DNA of 38,146 nt from an uncultured Oligoflexia bacterium (lineage in GTDB: Bacteria; Bdellovibrionota; Bacteriovoracia; Bacteriovoracales; Bacteriovoracaceae), in NCBI GenBank assembly GCA_950061135.1, contig CATLVU010000012.1, forward strand, positions 1 through 38,146. Direction: 5' to 3'. Made by a program: the position numbers and the translations under genes. Positions within the stretch are counted from its first letter, which is position 1; the number at the start of each line of letters is the position of its first letter. Positions 1-7,617 of this stretch are shown here, piece by piece. The notes under the pieces were generated by a model that saw nothing but the letters and a program-made list of their open reading frames with translations, did not search any database and was not told where the DNA came from.

Positions 1-122
1 GTATGCTCTGAGTTTGTTTTTATATGTTCGATATCTAGTTCTTTATTTTCGGCCAAAGAACTAGATATCGCAAAGTAAGAAAATATTAATATAAGGGTTA
101 AACTTACAAACCGACTTAACAT
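1..122 (-). CDS. Secreted protein, N-terminal fragment cut by the window edge
   Basis: An ATG at 122-120 on the minus strand opens a frame that stays open to base 1 (40 codons). The first 25 residues are a typical Sec signal peptide: a short charged start, a long run of Leu/Ile/Phe, then SSSLA followed by a charged mature part (ENKELDIEHI). The rest of the gene lies outside the window, so no function can be given. It is divergent from the rhodanese gene, with about 160 bases between the starts. Confidence 0.6.
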   Translation of the reverse strand, partial: MLSRFVSLTLILIFSYFAISSSLAENKELDIEHIKTNSEH

Positions 123-198
123 ATTACTACTGTAACAATAACTTATTTATACAGTCAATCCCGTAAATTTAGCTTCAAAGTATCTAATTTCAAATACT

Positions 199-247
199 TT
201 GAGCTAGATCAAATTGTTTATCAAAGAAAATCATTATAATAAGTTAA
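199..247 (+). promoter_or_regulatory. FNR/CRP-family box plus -10 box of the rhodanese gene
   Basis: TTGAG-CTAG-ATCAA (199-212) differs by one base from the FNR-type consensus TTGAT-N4-ATCAA. A perfect TATAAT lies at 235-240, so transcription should start near 247. The box centre (205.5) is then exactly 41.5 bases upstream, the class II activator position. The predicted start of the RNA also rules out translation starts at 214 and probably 247. Confidence 0.7.
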
Positions 248-282
248 TGAGGATAATAATTTTTATTATAGGGGTAATAAGT

Positions 283-633
283 ATGTTTGGTTTTTTTAAA
301 AAAAATAATATTTCTAGTGAATTACGAGAAAAACTCAACTCAAATGATTCGATTATCATCGATGTTCGTGAAGAAAATGAAGTTGTTGAGGGCCATATTG
401 AAAAAGCAAAATGGTTGCCTTTATCCGAATTAAAAGAAAATTCTGAGAACTCAATAGAGAATCTAAAAACTCAATTTCCAAACAAAACATTCTATTTGTA
501 TTGCCGATCAGGTAATAGATCTGGGATTGCAACCGATATATTTACAGATAAAGGACTTAAGGCACAAAATATTGGAGCTTTCGATGATTTATCTAAAATT
601 TTGGCCACTAAAAAAGGTCAAATGGACCGTTAA
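283..633 (+). CDS. Rhodanese-like sulfurtransferase, single domain
   Basis: This 116-residue protein is one rhodanese domain. It has the IIDVREENEV start of the fold, the GHIEKA segment and the active-site loop CRSGNRSG (residues 74-81), where Cys74 would carry the persulfide. It would move sulfane sulfur between carriers. The frame is open back to a TTG at 214, but ATG 283 has an AGGGG Shine-Dalgarno sequence at the right distance and is the only good start downstream of the predicted RNA start. It converges tail to tail with the sulfide:quinone oxidoreductase gene, only 10 bases away. Shared FNR-type boxes suggest both are expressed under the same condition. The true acceptor (thiol, sulfite or cyanide) cannot be read from the sequence. 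Confidence 0.9.
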   Translation: MFGFFKKNNISSELREKLNSNDSIIIDVREENEVVEGHIEKAKWLPLSELKENSENSIENLKTQFPNKTFYLYCRSGNRSGIATDIFTDKGLKAQNIGAFDDLSKILATKKGQMDR

Positions 634-643
634 TTTATAATAC

Positions 644-1828
644 TTAAGCTCTTCCTTTTAACATTCCATGCCAGTAAAGTTGCGGTAACCCATGCCTTTT
701 AAGTAAGTACATGCTGTATCTTTCCTTAGCCTGATCAAAAGGAAAGCTTTCGGCTAAATTTCCGTCATAATCAAATTCTGCAAGAATACATGTACTATAA
801 CTTGTAACTAATGGACATGAAGCATAACCATCATATTTGGCACTTAGCTCTTTGCCATTCATTAAATTCAATAAATTCTTTACCAATACCGGTACTTGCT
901 TTCTAATTGCAGCACCAGTCCTTGAGGTTGGTAATGAGCTACAATCACCTAAACTAAAAATATTCGAATACTCTAAGTGTTGCATACTATATTTATCAAC
1001 ATCAACCCAACCTGCGCTGTTAGCAATTGGACTCTCTGCTATAAAATCAGGGGAACTCATAGGGGGTACTACATGTAGAAATTCATATTCTTTTTCAATT
1101 CTCTTTCCTTTGTGATCAAAAATTGCAATTCGATTGTGAGCATCTACTTCAATTAAGTTATGCTCATAACTTGGGTTAAGGCTTTTACGCTCTAAAACTT
1201 TTTCTAATGCATTTCTATATTTTTCAACACCAAAGATACGAGGACCTGCAAGACAAAAATCTAATTCCACCTTATCTCTTAAATTATTTTTTCTAAAGTA
1301 GTCCTCTGCTAAATAATAAATTTTTTGAGGGGCCCCAGCACATTTTATAGGCATAGGAGGTTGAGTAAAAATAGCTCGTCCAGACTTTGTTTGTTGTAAA
1401 AACTCCCATGTTTTATCAACATACTGATAACTATAATTTGAACAAATTCCATTTTTACCTAAATTTCCTTCTAACCCTTTAATTGCTTTCCAATTAATCT
1501 GAATTCCTGCAGCGACAATTAAATAAGAGTACTGAACTCTGTTTCCACTAGATATTTCAACTTCATTACTATCAGGGAAAAAAGAATAAACACGATCTTT
1601 AATCCATTCAACACTTTTAGGAATAACCAATTTTTGCATTCTTTCGCTTTCTGTTTTTTCACATATTCCTGCTCCCACTAATGTCCAAAGTGGTTGATAA
1701 AAATGTTTTTCCGAGGGATCAATAATGGCGATACTTAGATTTTTTGATTTTAATCTTGCAGCAACAGAAACACCTGCTGTACCAGATCCAACAATAACTA
1801 TATCATATTTTTTTTGCTTAGATGTCAT
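644..1828 (-). CDS. sqr: Sulfide:quinone oxidoreductase, type II (SQRDL-like)
   Basis: The 394-residue flavoprotein should oxidise sulfide to sulfane sulfur at the membrane and pass electrons to quinone. The FAD-binding motif GSGTAG is at residues 14-19, and a second FAD contact GDC is at about 294-296. Both redox cysteines of the mitochondrial-type family are present: Cys163 in PIKCAGAPQK and Cys338 in YASCPLVTSY. The C-terminal segment EFDYDG..FPFDQAKERY is also typical of that family. Length fits. ATG 1828 has a GAGGAG ribosome site. The product would feed persulfide to a carrier, and the convergent rhodanese is a natural partner. Family placement is firm; the physiological sulfur acceptor is inferred. 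Confidence 0.93.
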   Translation of the reverse strand: MTSKQKKYDIVIVGSGTAGVSVAARLKSKNLSIAIIDPSEKHFYQPLWTLVGAGICEKTESERMQKLVIPKSVEWIKDRVYSFFPDSNEVEISSGNRVQYSYLIVAAGIQINWKAIKGLEGNLGKNGICSNYSYQYVDKTWEFLQQTKSGRAIFTQPPMPIKCAGAPQKIYYLAEDYFRKNNLRDKVELDFCLAGPRIFGVEKYRNALEKVLERKSLNPSYEHNLIEVDAHNRIAIFDHKGKRIEKEYEFLHVVPPMSSPDFIAESPIANSAGWVDVDKYSMQHLEYSNIFSLGDCSSLPTSRTGAAIRKQVPVLVKNLLNLMNGKELSAKYDGYASCPLVTSYSTCILAEFDYDGNLAESFPFDQAKERYSMYLLKRHGLPQLYWHGMLKGRA

Positions 1829-1846
1829 ATACTTCTCCTCAATTTT

Positions 1847-1895
1847 TCATCTTAGAATAACATCATAAAAACGAGGAAAACTTGATCTAGGTCAA
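1847..1895 (-). promoter_or_regulatory. FNR/CRP-family box plus -10 box of sqr
   Basis: On the minus strand, TTGAC-CTAG-ATCAA (1895-1882, one mismatch to TTGAT-N4-ATCAA) precedes a TATTCT -10 box at 1859-1854. The predicted RNA start is about 1847, so the box centre is at -41.5. Reverse-complemented, it is almost the same sequence as the box at the rhodanese gene. Confidence 0.65.
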
Positions 1896-1904
1896 AGACT
1901 TATA

Positions 1905-1938
1905 AATAGGACCTCTTTACTTGTAAAAAGGTCCTATT
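1905..1938 (-). terminator. Strong hairpin ending the peroxiredoxin transcript
   Basis: AATAGGACCT (1905-1914) pairs with AGGTCCTATT (1929-1938). Inside it, after one mismatch, TTTAC pairs with GTAAA around a two-base loop. It lies 15 bases after the prx stop and directly before the FNR box of sqr, so it separates the two same-strand genes. The following bases (TATAAG) make only a weak U-tract. Confidence 0.65.
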
Positions 1939-1952
1939 CTTTAATTCTTTAA

Positions 1953-2582
1953 TTACTTAACATCTGTATAGCGTAAATAAGGTTTCACTTCATCAAAGCC
2001 TTGTGGAAACTTTTCTTTAGCTTCTTCATTAGTCACACTAGGAGGAATAATAACTTTTTTTCCAACCTGCCAATCTGCCGGAGTAGCAACACCATGTTTA
2101 TCAGAAGTTTGAAGTGCATCAATTACTCTTAAAATTTCGTCAAAGTTTCTTCCGACTGACATCGGATACGTCATTGTTAATCTGATTTTTTTATTTGGGT
2201 CGATAATAAAAACAGATCTTACCGCAGCTGTTTCACTCTCTCCGGGATGAATCATTGCATACTTTTGAGCTATTACATGTTTATCGTCTGCAACAATCGG
2301 AAACTCCAAAGTAGTTTTCTGAGTTTCATTAACATCTAAAATCCACTTATTATGCTCATCAACGGTGTCTGTTGATAATCCTAGTGGTTTTGTATTTCGT
2401 TTTTCAAACTCTTGTGCAAGTTGTGCTGTTCTTCCCATTTCTGTTGTACAAACAGGTGTGAAGTCAGCAGGGTGGCTAAAAAAGAAAACCCATGAATTAC
2501 CTATGAACTCATGAAAATCAATTTTTCCCTTCGTCGTCTCAATCTCAAAATTTGGGGCCGTATCGCCAATTCTTAAACTCAT
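1953..2582 (-). CDS. 1-Cys peroxiredoxin, Prx6 subfamily
   Basis: The 209-residue thiol peroxidase would reduce hydrogen peroxide and organic or lipid peroxides in the cytoplasm. The active-site segment is PADFTPVCTTE with peroxidatic Cys45 and Thr42; Arg122 (AVRSVF) completes the usual triad. The long C-terminal arm with PADWQVGKKVIIPP is characteristic of the Prx6 group. No second conserved resolving Cys is present. ATG 2582 has a GGAG ribosome site three to six bases upstream, inside a large inverted repeat described separately. The gene carries the best FNR-type box of the window. Peroxide and polysulfide handling fits its neighbours sqr and rhodanese, though the link is inferred. Confidence 0.95.
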   Translation of the reverse strand: MSLRIGDTAPNFEIETTKGKIDFHEFIGNSWVFFFSHPADFTPVCTTEMGRTAQLAQEFEKRNTKPLGLSTDTVDEHNKWILDVNETQKTTLEFPIVADDKHVIAQKYAMIHPGESETAAVRSVFIIDPNKKIRLTMTYPMSVGRNFDEILRVIDALQTSDKHGVATPADWQVGKKVIIPPSVTNEEAKEKFPQGFDEVKPYLRYTDVK

Positions 2583-2585
2583 AAT

Positions 2586-2631
2586 TTACTCCTTTGTTTT
2601 ATATAGCTCACTATAATAAACAAAGGAGTAA
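2586..2631 (-). promoter_or_regulatory. Perfect 14-base inverted repeat covering the prx ribosome site
   Basis: TTACTCCTTTGTTT (2586-2599) and AAACAAAGGAGTAA (2618-2631) are exact reverse complements, 18 bases apart. In an RNA read from upstream this folds into a 14-bp hairpin that buries the GGAG of prx. The predicted own start of prx (about 2603) lies inside the spacer, so RNA from that promoter would lack one arm and stay open. Confidence 0.75.
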
Positions 2632-2651
2632 TAAGATTTGATTCAGATCAA
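2603..2651 (-). promoter_or_regulatory. Consensus FNR/CRP-family box plus -10 box of prx
   Basis: TTGAT-CTGA-ATCAA on the minus strand (2651-2638) matches the FNR consensus in all ten defining positions. The -10 box TATAGT is at 2615-2610, predicting a start at 2603. The box centre (2644.5) is therefore at -41.5. Confidence 0.75.
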
Positions 2652-2664
2652 TCTTTTTATAAAA

Positions 2665-3681
2665 CTATTGGTTTAATACTCGTTTGATTCTACTACCAAA
2701 ATCACCTGCACCACCCCATTTGAACTCTTTTTTAGCGTCAGTTAACTCTCCGTAAATCCAATCTCTGGCCACATAATTTCTACCGTTCATATAGTTTTCT
2801 TCTGTATATGTAGTCGATCTAACTGGACGAGCATAATTTTGATTAGTTCTTCCAAAGGCCAGTGTTCTTAAATCTATTTCATTATAATAGTACATTGGAG
2901 CGATTGTATAAAAACAATAAGCTGTATCATGGTTTAGATCTACTTCTGCAATCGAATTGGCCTTATGACATTTAATATCGATTTGATTATGCTTATCCAT
3001 TCCAAGCTCAACATATTTGGCCCGTAAACTTTCAAGTCTTGAACCACTTGCTCTTCTCATATCTCTTTCAATCATCGCTTTTCTGGCCTTCCATAAAAGT
3101 TCACCTCTAATCATTAAACCTTCAAGCCATTCATCGATAGTTGCTGGACGTTTTTTTAAATCCCATGCCTCATTCTCTGTATAAGGGTATTGAGCATCAT
3201 AAGCTAAAATCAATTCTTTATCTAAAACTCGATACTCACCATTATCTATTTTGACTAACGGAGCTACGTGATAGTCCCAAGTTTTGTTATAGCCCAACAT
3301 TTTATACGTTCTATAATCGATGATTCCCTTGAGACCGCTTTTACTCATTTTAGCTGCTCCATCAATTTCACGATTAAATTTATTTGTGTAATGAATAAAA
3401 ATTTTCATAGAGTTAATACCGTAGTAATCAAACATATCAAAAGACCAAATATGAGCTCTTCGATAACAATCTTTACCTTTAACTCTTGTGGTTAATCGAT
3501 TCCAAATTTCTTGTAAACGGTATTCAGGAACAATACTTGGAGTGTAGTTTTCCATTGGATCAACAGGCTTAATACCCGTTTGTGGAAGTGTTCTAAGTGG
3601 TAATTCTGGAATATTACCTTGGTTTGCATAAGCGCTTGCAGCGAAAAGCGTAAAAAACGCTATTAAACTAATTTGTTTCAT
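2665..3681 (-). CDS. Secreted protein glutaminase (protein-glutamine deamidase)
   Basis: The 338-residue protein has a Sec signal peptide (residues 1-19, ending ASAYA). Its core matches the protein-glutaminase family: Cys72 in DCYRRAHIW, His138 in WDYHVAPLV and Asp154 in RVLDKEL give the Cys-His-Asp triad in the expected order and spacing. Family members turn side-chain glutamines of proteins into glutamates. About 170 residues follow the core, with a second pair of Cys in IKCHKA and AYCFYT, and are not recognised. Export suggests action on envelope, host or prey proteins. The GGGGGA ribosome site before ATG 3681 has a TCCCC partner upstream (3711-3715). The triad is read directly; the substrate is unknown. 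Confidence 0.82.
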   Translation of the reverse strand: MKQISLIAFFTLFAASAYANQGNIPELPLRTLPQTGIKPVDPMENYTPSIVPEYRLQEIWNRLTTRVKGKDCYRRAHIWSFDMFDYYGINSMKIFIHYTNKFNREIDGAAKMSKSGLKGIIDYRTYKMLGYNKTWDYHVAPLVKIDNGEYRVLDKELILAYDAQYPYTENEAWDLKKRPATIDEWLEGLMIRGELLWKARKAMIERDMRRASGSRLESLRAKYVELGMDKHNQIDIKCHKANSIAEVDLNHDTAYCFYTIAPMYYYNEIDLRTLAFGRTNQNYARPVRSTTYTEENYMNGRNYVARDWIYGELTDAKKEFKWGGAGDFGSRIKRVLNQ

Positions 3682-3800
3682 TAATTTCCCCCATACATTT
3701 TATTCGTACAGGGGATATACATTGCATTAAACGCATTGCCACTTTAAATAGCATGCTGTGTAAAACTTATATTTAAGATTTAAGCATGCGCGTTGTGAAA

Positions 3801-3998
3801 TTAAGAAACAGTTTTTACGCTAACTGCGCAAGGCCCTTTTCTTCCTTCACCAACTTCATACTCAACCGTATCATTCTCAGCAAGAGTACCACTCTCGATT
3901 CCTGATACATGAACGAAAAGATCTTTTCCACCATCGTCAGGTGTAATAAAACCAAAACCTTTTTCGTCATTAAAAAACTTAACTTTTCCTGTTGCCAT
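3801..3998 (-). CDS. Cold-shock protein, CspA family
   Basis: The 65-residue protein is a single cold-shock domain. It has the nucleic-acid-binding motifs KGFGFI (RNP1-like) and DLFVHVS (RNP2-like), acts in the cytoplasm and should melt RNA secondary structure. The frame is open eight codons further upstream, but MATGKVKFF at 3998 is the family start and has an AGGAG ribosome site. The leader holds a CCTC/GAGG hairpin and other dyads (see 4015-4063), common in genes controlled at the RNA level. A DEAD-box helicase and an RRM protein elsewhere in the window have related roles. Confidence 0.95.
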   Translation of the reverse strand: MATGKVKFFNDEKGFGFITPDDGGKDLFVHVSGIESGTLAENDTVEYEVGEGRKGPCAVSVKTVS

Positions 3999-4014
3999 CT
4001 TTACTCCTATGTTT

Positions 4015-4063
4015 AACCTCACCGAGGTTTATGACAGACTATATATTTAACCTAACTGAGCTT
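4015..4063 (-). promoter_or_regulatory. Two similar dyads in the csp leader
   Basis: AACCTC-ACC-GAGGTT (4015-4029) is a perfect six-base dyad ending 16 bases before the csp start codon. A degenerate copy, AACCTAACTGAGCTT, is at 4049-4063, with centres 34 bases apart. They could be protein-binding sites or an RNA hairpin. Bases 4064-4233 hold the likely csp promoter (a TGCTAAT-type element near 4075) and a GGGG/CCCC hairpin at 4190-4206 after the usp gene. Confidence 0.45.
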
Positions 4064-4233
4064 AAAAAGCTATTAGCATAGCAAAATTCTTTGCTTTTTG
4101 CCGCATCGCAACTCAGGTATTCTTGTGTAAAAAGCTTATTGATAGACAGAACCACATGGGATTGAACTACTGGAAACCTATTACTTACTGCGGGGACATT
4201 ACCCCAGCTTTATTTTATTATCAAGTATTCATA

Positions 4234-5097
4234 CTATTTAATCAATAAAATTGGCTTTTTAGAATCTTGAATCATTTGAGATGTTAAACTACCTAATAAT
4301 AAATCATGAATCATTCCATGTCCGAATGCCCCCATAGCGAGAATATCATTATCACTTGAGGCAAAGTATTTTGGTAACTCAACATCAGCTGCTGCTTCAA
4401 TGATTGTTAAAGTCACTTTATTTTTATCACTAAATTTTTCTTTCACCCCTGCCAGCATTTGTCTATTTAGCTCATTTTCTTTACCAAAGAACACGATTTC
4501 AATATCTGTTGAAATCGTTGATAAGTTTTGGGCCAAAAAGTCAGCTACCTTATTTGCACCCTCACTTCCATCATAAGCTAGTAAAATTGATTTTGGCGCA
4601 ACGAAATCTTCCGTAACAATCATAATAGGAAGATTAAGTTTTTTTACCAGCTTCTCTACCTTATGCCCTACTGGTGTTTCAGAAGCACTCATACCTTGAT
4701 GTCTTTTGCCATATTTTCCAATGACAGCAATACTAAGCTCATCTTTAAAGTCTAAAATATTATCTAGAACCCTTCCTCTTCTTAGGCATGTCTTTACTTG
4801 ATGTTCAAAGTTTTCTTCTGCATGAAGTTTACCTGAATCTAAGATTAGCTGTGCTCGTTTTTGAATTAATCTATTTTGCTCATGCTCAATTTCGACAATC
4901 TCGGCCAGCATATCTTCTCTAGCACCAAGTCCTATACTTCCAGAAAGATCACCTTGGTTTTCGTGAAATTGTTGATCAATAGCATGAAAAAGCTTTAAGT
5001 TTTTATTCGTTAATTTAGCAAGCCATTTTCCATAATCGATTACTGCCTGACTTGGTGGAAATCCATTAATACATGAAAGTACATACTGCTTTGTCAT
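4234..5097 (-). CDS. Universal stress protein with two Usp domains
   Basis: The 287-residue cytoplasmic protein is a tandem of two UspA folds, roughly 1-150 and 160-287. The second domain has the complete ATP-binding motif G-x2-G-x9-G-S (Gly256, Gly259, Gly269, Ser270) after LLAYDGSEGANK. The first lacks an obvious version. Its ATG overlaps the stop codon of the SulP gene (TAATG), and an AGGAGG ribosome site lies within the end of that gene, so the two are translationally coupled. The pairing suggests that this Usp protein monitors or adjusts the transporter, which is an inference from the operon only. Confidence 0.92.
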   Translation of the reverse strand: MTKQYVLSCINGFPPSQAVIDYGKWLAKLTNKNLKLFHAIDQQFHENQGDLSGSIGLGAREDMLAEIVEIEHEQNRLIQKRAQLILDSGKLHAEENFEHQVKTCLRRGRVLDNILDFKDELSIAVIGKYGKRHQGMSASETPVGHKVEKLVKKLNLPIMIVTEDFVAPKSILLAYDGSEGANKVADFLAQNLSTISTDIEIVFFGKENELNRQMLAGVKEKFSDKNKVTLTIIEAAADVELPKYFASSDNDILAMGAFGHGMIHDLLLGSLTSQMIQDSKKPILLIK

Positions 5098-6587
5098 TAA
5101 TGACCTCCTAGTAATTGATCTACTTGAGCGGGATCGTTATGAACTGCAAATTTATCAACGATTGTTTGACTGGCCTTATTAAGACCTATCACTTCAACTT
5201 TTGTTCCTTCTCTTTTAAATTTTATCACTGTTTTATCTAATGCCGCAACTGCAGAGATATCCCAAAAATGGGCCATACTTAAATCGATGGTCACCTTATC
5301 TACAACTTCTTTAAAGTTAAATTGAGCTGAAAAGACATCAGCTGAATTAAAAAAGACCTGTCCATGAACCTCATAGGTTCGATGAGAATTTTCTTCATCA
5401 AGTTTACTCTCAACATACATAAAGCGGCTAATTTTATTAGCAAAGAATAAAGCTGCTAAAAGCACTCCGACAAAAACTCCATATGCAAGGTTATGAGTAA
5501 AGACAACTACTGTTACTGTTGCAAGCATGACTATATTAGTAGACATTGGGTGGTCTCTAAGGTTTTTAATTGATGTCCAACTAAAAGTTCCGATTGATAC
5601 CATTATCATAATAGCAACAAGCGCCGCCATTGGAATTATACTTATCCAACGACTTAGGAACACCACCATAATTAATAAGAATATTCCAGCAACTAAAGTA
5701 GAAAGCCTACCCCGTCCACCAGATTTAACATTAATTATAGACTGTCCTATCATCGCACATCCGGCCATGCCACCAAAGAATCCAACAACAATATTTGCAA
5801 TCCCTTGTCCTTTGCATTCTCTATTTGCATCTGATGAAGTGTCGGTTAAGTCATCTACAATCGTCGCCGTCATTAAAGATTCCAAGAGTCCTACAATCGT
5901 CATCGCAAGAGAATAAGGTAAGATGATTAAAAGTGTTTCTAGTGTAAACGGTACAGATGGGATTTTAAAAAATGGAAGTGCATCTGGTAATTGCCCCATA
6001 TCCCCAACCGTTCTTACTTCTATTCCAAAATATTGAGTAATAAAAGTTAAAGTGAAAATACATATCAAAGGAGAAGGAATAACTTTTCCAATCTTAGGCA
6101 GAAGTGGGAATAAATAAATTATGCCAAGTCCAGTAGCTGTTAGAGCGTAAACATGCCAAGTTACATTTGTTAGTTCAGGCAGTTGTGCCATAAAAATCAA
6201 AATTGCTAAGGCATTTACAAAACCAGTGACAACAGACTGAGAGACAAAAGACATTAATTTTTCTAATCTAATTTGGCCTGCAAAGATTTGGATAAAACCT
6301 GTTAAGACACTGGCCGCAAATAAATACTCGATTCCATATTGCTTTACAAGATTAACCATCAAAAGTGCCATCGCTCCAGTGGCCGCAGAAATCATTCCAG
6401 GTCGCCCCCCAACAATGGCTATGGTTACCGCCATCGCAAAAGAAGCATAAAGACCTACTTTTGGATCAACACCTGCAATAATTGAAAAAGCAATAGCTTC
6501 AGGGATTAGGGCAAGAGCAACAACAAGACCTGCTAAAAGGTCTCCTCTGATATTACCAAACCATTCACTTCTACGTGATAAAAACAT
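5097..6587 (-). CDS. SulP-family anion transporter with STAS domain
   Basis: The 496-residue inner-membrane protein has about 11 hydrophobic segments, beginning after [21 protein letters not shown], the SulP signature region. The segment [18 protein letters not shown] is typical of bacterial SulP transporters. The last 100 residues form a STAS domain ([11 protein letters not shown]...[18 protein letters not shown]). Substrates in the family include sulfate, bicarbonate and dicarboxylates, and sequence alone does not choose. The frame is open to a GTG at 6614, but a TATAAT -10 box at 6620-6615 places the RNA start downstream of it. ATG 6587 with a TTGGAG ribosome site is therefore preferred. 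It is coupled to the usp gene. Confidence 0.92.
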   Translation of the reverse strand: MFLSRRSEWFGNIRGDLLAGLVVALALIPEAIAFSIIAGVDPKVGLYASFAMAVTIAIVGGRPGMISAATGAMALLMVNLVKQYGIEYLFAASVLTGFIQIFAGQIRLEKLMSFVSQSVVTGFVNALAILIFMAQLPELTNVTWHVYALTATGLGIIYLFPLLPKIGKVIPSPLICIFTLTFITQYFGIEVRTVGDMGQLPDALPFFKIPSVPFTLETLLIILPYSLAMTIVGLLESLMTATIVDDLTDTSSDANRECKGQGIANIVVGFFGGMAGCAMIGQSIINVKSGGRGRLSTLVAGIFLLIMVVFLSRWISIIPMAALVAIMIMVSIGTFSWTSIKNLRDHPMSTNIVMLATVTVVVFTHNLAYGVFVGVLLAALFFANKISRFMYVESKLDEENSHRTYEVHGQVFFNSADVFSAQFNFKEVVDKVTIDLSMAHFWDISAVAALDKTVIKFKREGTKVEVIGLNKASQTIVDKFAVHNDPAQVDQLLGGH

Positions 6588-6614
6588 ACAACTCCAATTT
6601 TTTAATGAATTCAC

Positions 6615-6620
6615 ATTATA
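6615..6620 (-). promoter_or_regulatory. -10 box of the SulP-usp operon
   Basis: A perfect TATAAT on the minus strand lies 28 bases before the chosen start. No good -35 box is visible. Its position decides the start codon of the SulP gene. Confidence 0.5.
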
Positions 6621-6685
6621 TAGGTGGGTAAATTATTTATGAGAATTTTAAGGGAGTATCTTTATTCTGGCAACGAAGGTGAAAT

Positions 6686-7126
6686 TTATTTAACAAAAAA
6701 ATAATAAAAAGCAATCGCACCAAGAGCAACTACAAAGATTATTAATTGAAAGTTATTATTTGAGTTCTCTATTTCTTTTTTTTCTACCTTAGATTCAGGT
6801 TTTGTTTTAGGTTTTTGAATATTAGCTTTATCAGTTTTGGGTTTTTGAATATTAGCATTACTAGGCGTGGCTTTTTTTATTACTTTAGACTGAGTAGTTA
6901 ACTTTTTCTTTTTTGGTTCACCATAGACCTTATCATAATCTGACTTTAACACTTCCTGAGCTTCTTGCTCGATATTCTCTTCTACTATACCCGCCTGACT
7001 CTCATCGAAAAAGGTTTCTGTTAATAGTTGATTTACATCAACTTCTTCTTGTTTATCCATTAATGTACGACCAGAACTTGGATCTACTCCGGCAATTTCA
7101 TAGATTTTATCATTTAGTTTTCTCAT
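6686..7126 (-). CDS. Tail-anchored membrane protein with Lys-rich linker
   Basis: This 146-residue protein is not recognised. It has an acidic N-terminal half (about 1-65), a Lys/Pro-rich linker (about 70-118) with a tandem ANIQKPKT repeat, and one C-terminal membrane segment (QLIIFVVALGAIAFYYFFVK) ending at the last residue. This order predicts a cytoplasmic protein anchored by its tail. Its -10 box TATAAT (7138-7133) puts the RNA start on or next to the ATG at 7126, so the message may be leaderless. It is divergent from the receiver-domain gene by 41 bases, and the two promoters overlap, which may link their expression. Confidence 0.75.
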   Translation of the reverse strand: MRKLNDKIYEIAGVDPSSGRTLMDKQEEVDVNQLLTETFFDESQAGIVEENIEQEAQEVLKSDYDKVYGEPKKKKLTTQSKVIKKATPSNANIQKPKTDKANIQKPKTKPESKVEKKEIENSNNNFQLIIFVVALGAIAFYYFFVK

Positions 7127-7167
7127 GCTATTATTATACAGATAATAAACTTTAAAAGAAGACAGAA
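7127..7167. promoter_or_regulatory. Overlapping divergent promoters in a 41-base gap
   Basis: TATAAT on the minus strand (7138-7133) serves the tail-anchored protein. GATAAT on the plus strand (7141-7146) probably serves the receiver gene. The two -10 boxes are two bases apart, so two polymerases could not both be bound. Confidence 0.5.
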
Positions 7168-7572
7168 ATGAAACTATATCAAGATACTAAGTTTCTCGTT
7201 GTAGATGATGAGCAAAACTTTAGAGACGAGAATGTAAAAAAACTAGTTGAGCTTGGTTTTGAGCTTGAAGCTATAGAAACTGCTAAAAATGGCGAAGAAG
7301 CACTTGAATATGCTAAAAATGATCAGAAAAAATATGAATTTTTTATAGTAGATCTTGTTATGCCAAAAATGAACGGCCTGCAATTAATTGAACAATTAAA
7401 TAAACTCGAAAAATATAAATCCACACCTAAATTAGTGGTTTCAGGTAGTTTTGATCGATCTTTAGTGAAAAAAGTAGCACAAGTGGGTGCCAATAGTTTT
7501 GTTGTTAAACCTGTTGACCTTGAAACTTTTGCAAAAAAGATTACGAGCTGCGCAAATGGCTTGCATACTTGA
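7168..7572 (+). CDS. Single-domain response regulator (CheY-like)
   Basis: The 134-residue protein is one receiver domain with no output domain. Acidic residues Asp13 and Asp14 (VVDDEQ), the phosphorylation site Asp62 (FIVDLVMPKMNG), Ser92 (VVSGS) and Lys114 (VVKPVD) are all present, so it should accept phosphate from a histidine kinase. No kinase is next to it. It would work by protein contact, as in chemotaxis or a phosphorelay. The lipoprotein gene follows 45 bases downstream. Confidence 0.92.
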   Translation: MKLYQDTKFLVVDDEQNFRDENVKKLVELGFELEAIETAKNGEEALEYAKNDQKKYEFFIVDLVMPKMNGLQLIEQLNKLEKYKSTPKLVVSGSFDRSLVKKVAQVGANSFVVKPVDLETFAKKITSCANGLHT

Positions 7573-7617
7573 ATTCAATTTCATATAAACTTGAGAACCA
7601 ATATCCAAGAGGTCAAC

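Noticed and set aside
214-282. Membrane-anchor extension of the rhodanese from TTG 214 or ATG 247
   Set aside because: A perfect TATAAT at 235-240 puts the RNA start near 247, and only ATG 283 has a ribosome site.
3999-4022. Eight-codon N-terminal extension of the cold-shock protein
   Set aside because: It would cover the ribosome site, and the family starts at the Met used here.
4120-4215. Possible plus-strand small RNA ending in GGGG-ACATTA-CCCC plus a T-rich tail
   Set aside because: No promoter could be found on the plus strand, and the stem is only four pairs. The stretch is better read as the gap between the usp gene and the csp promoter.
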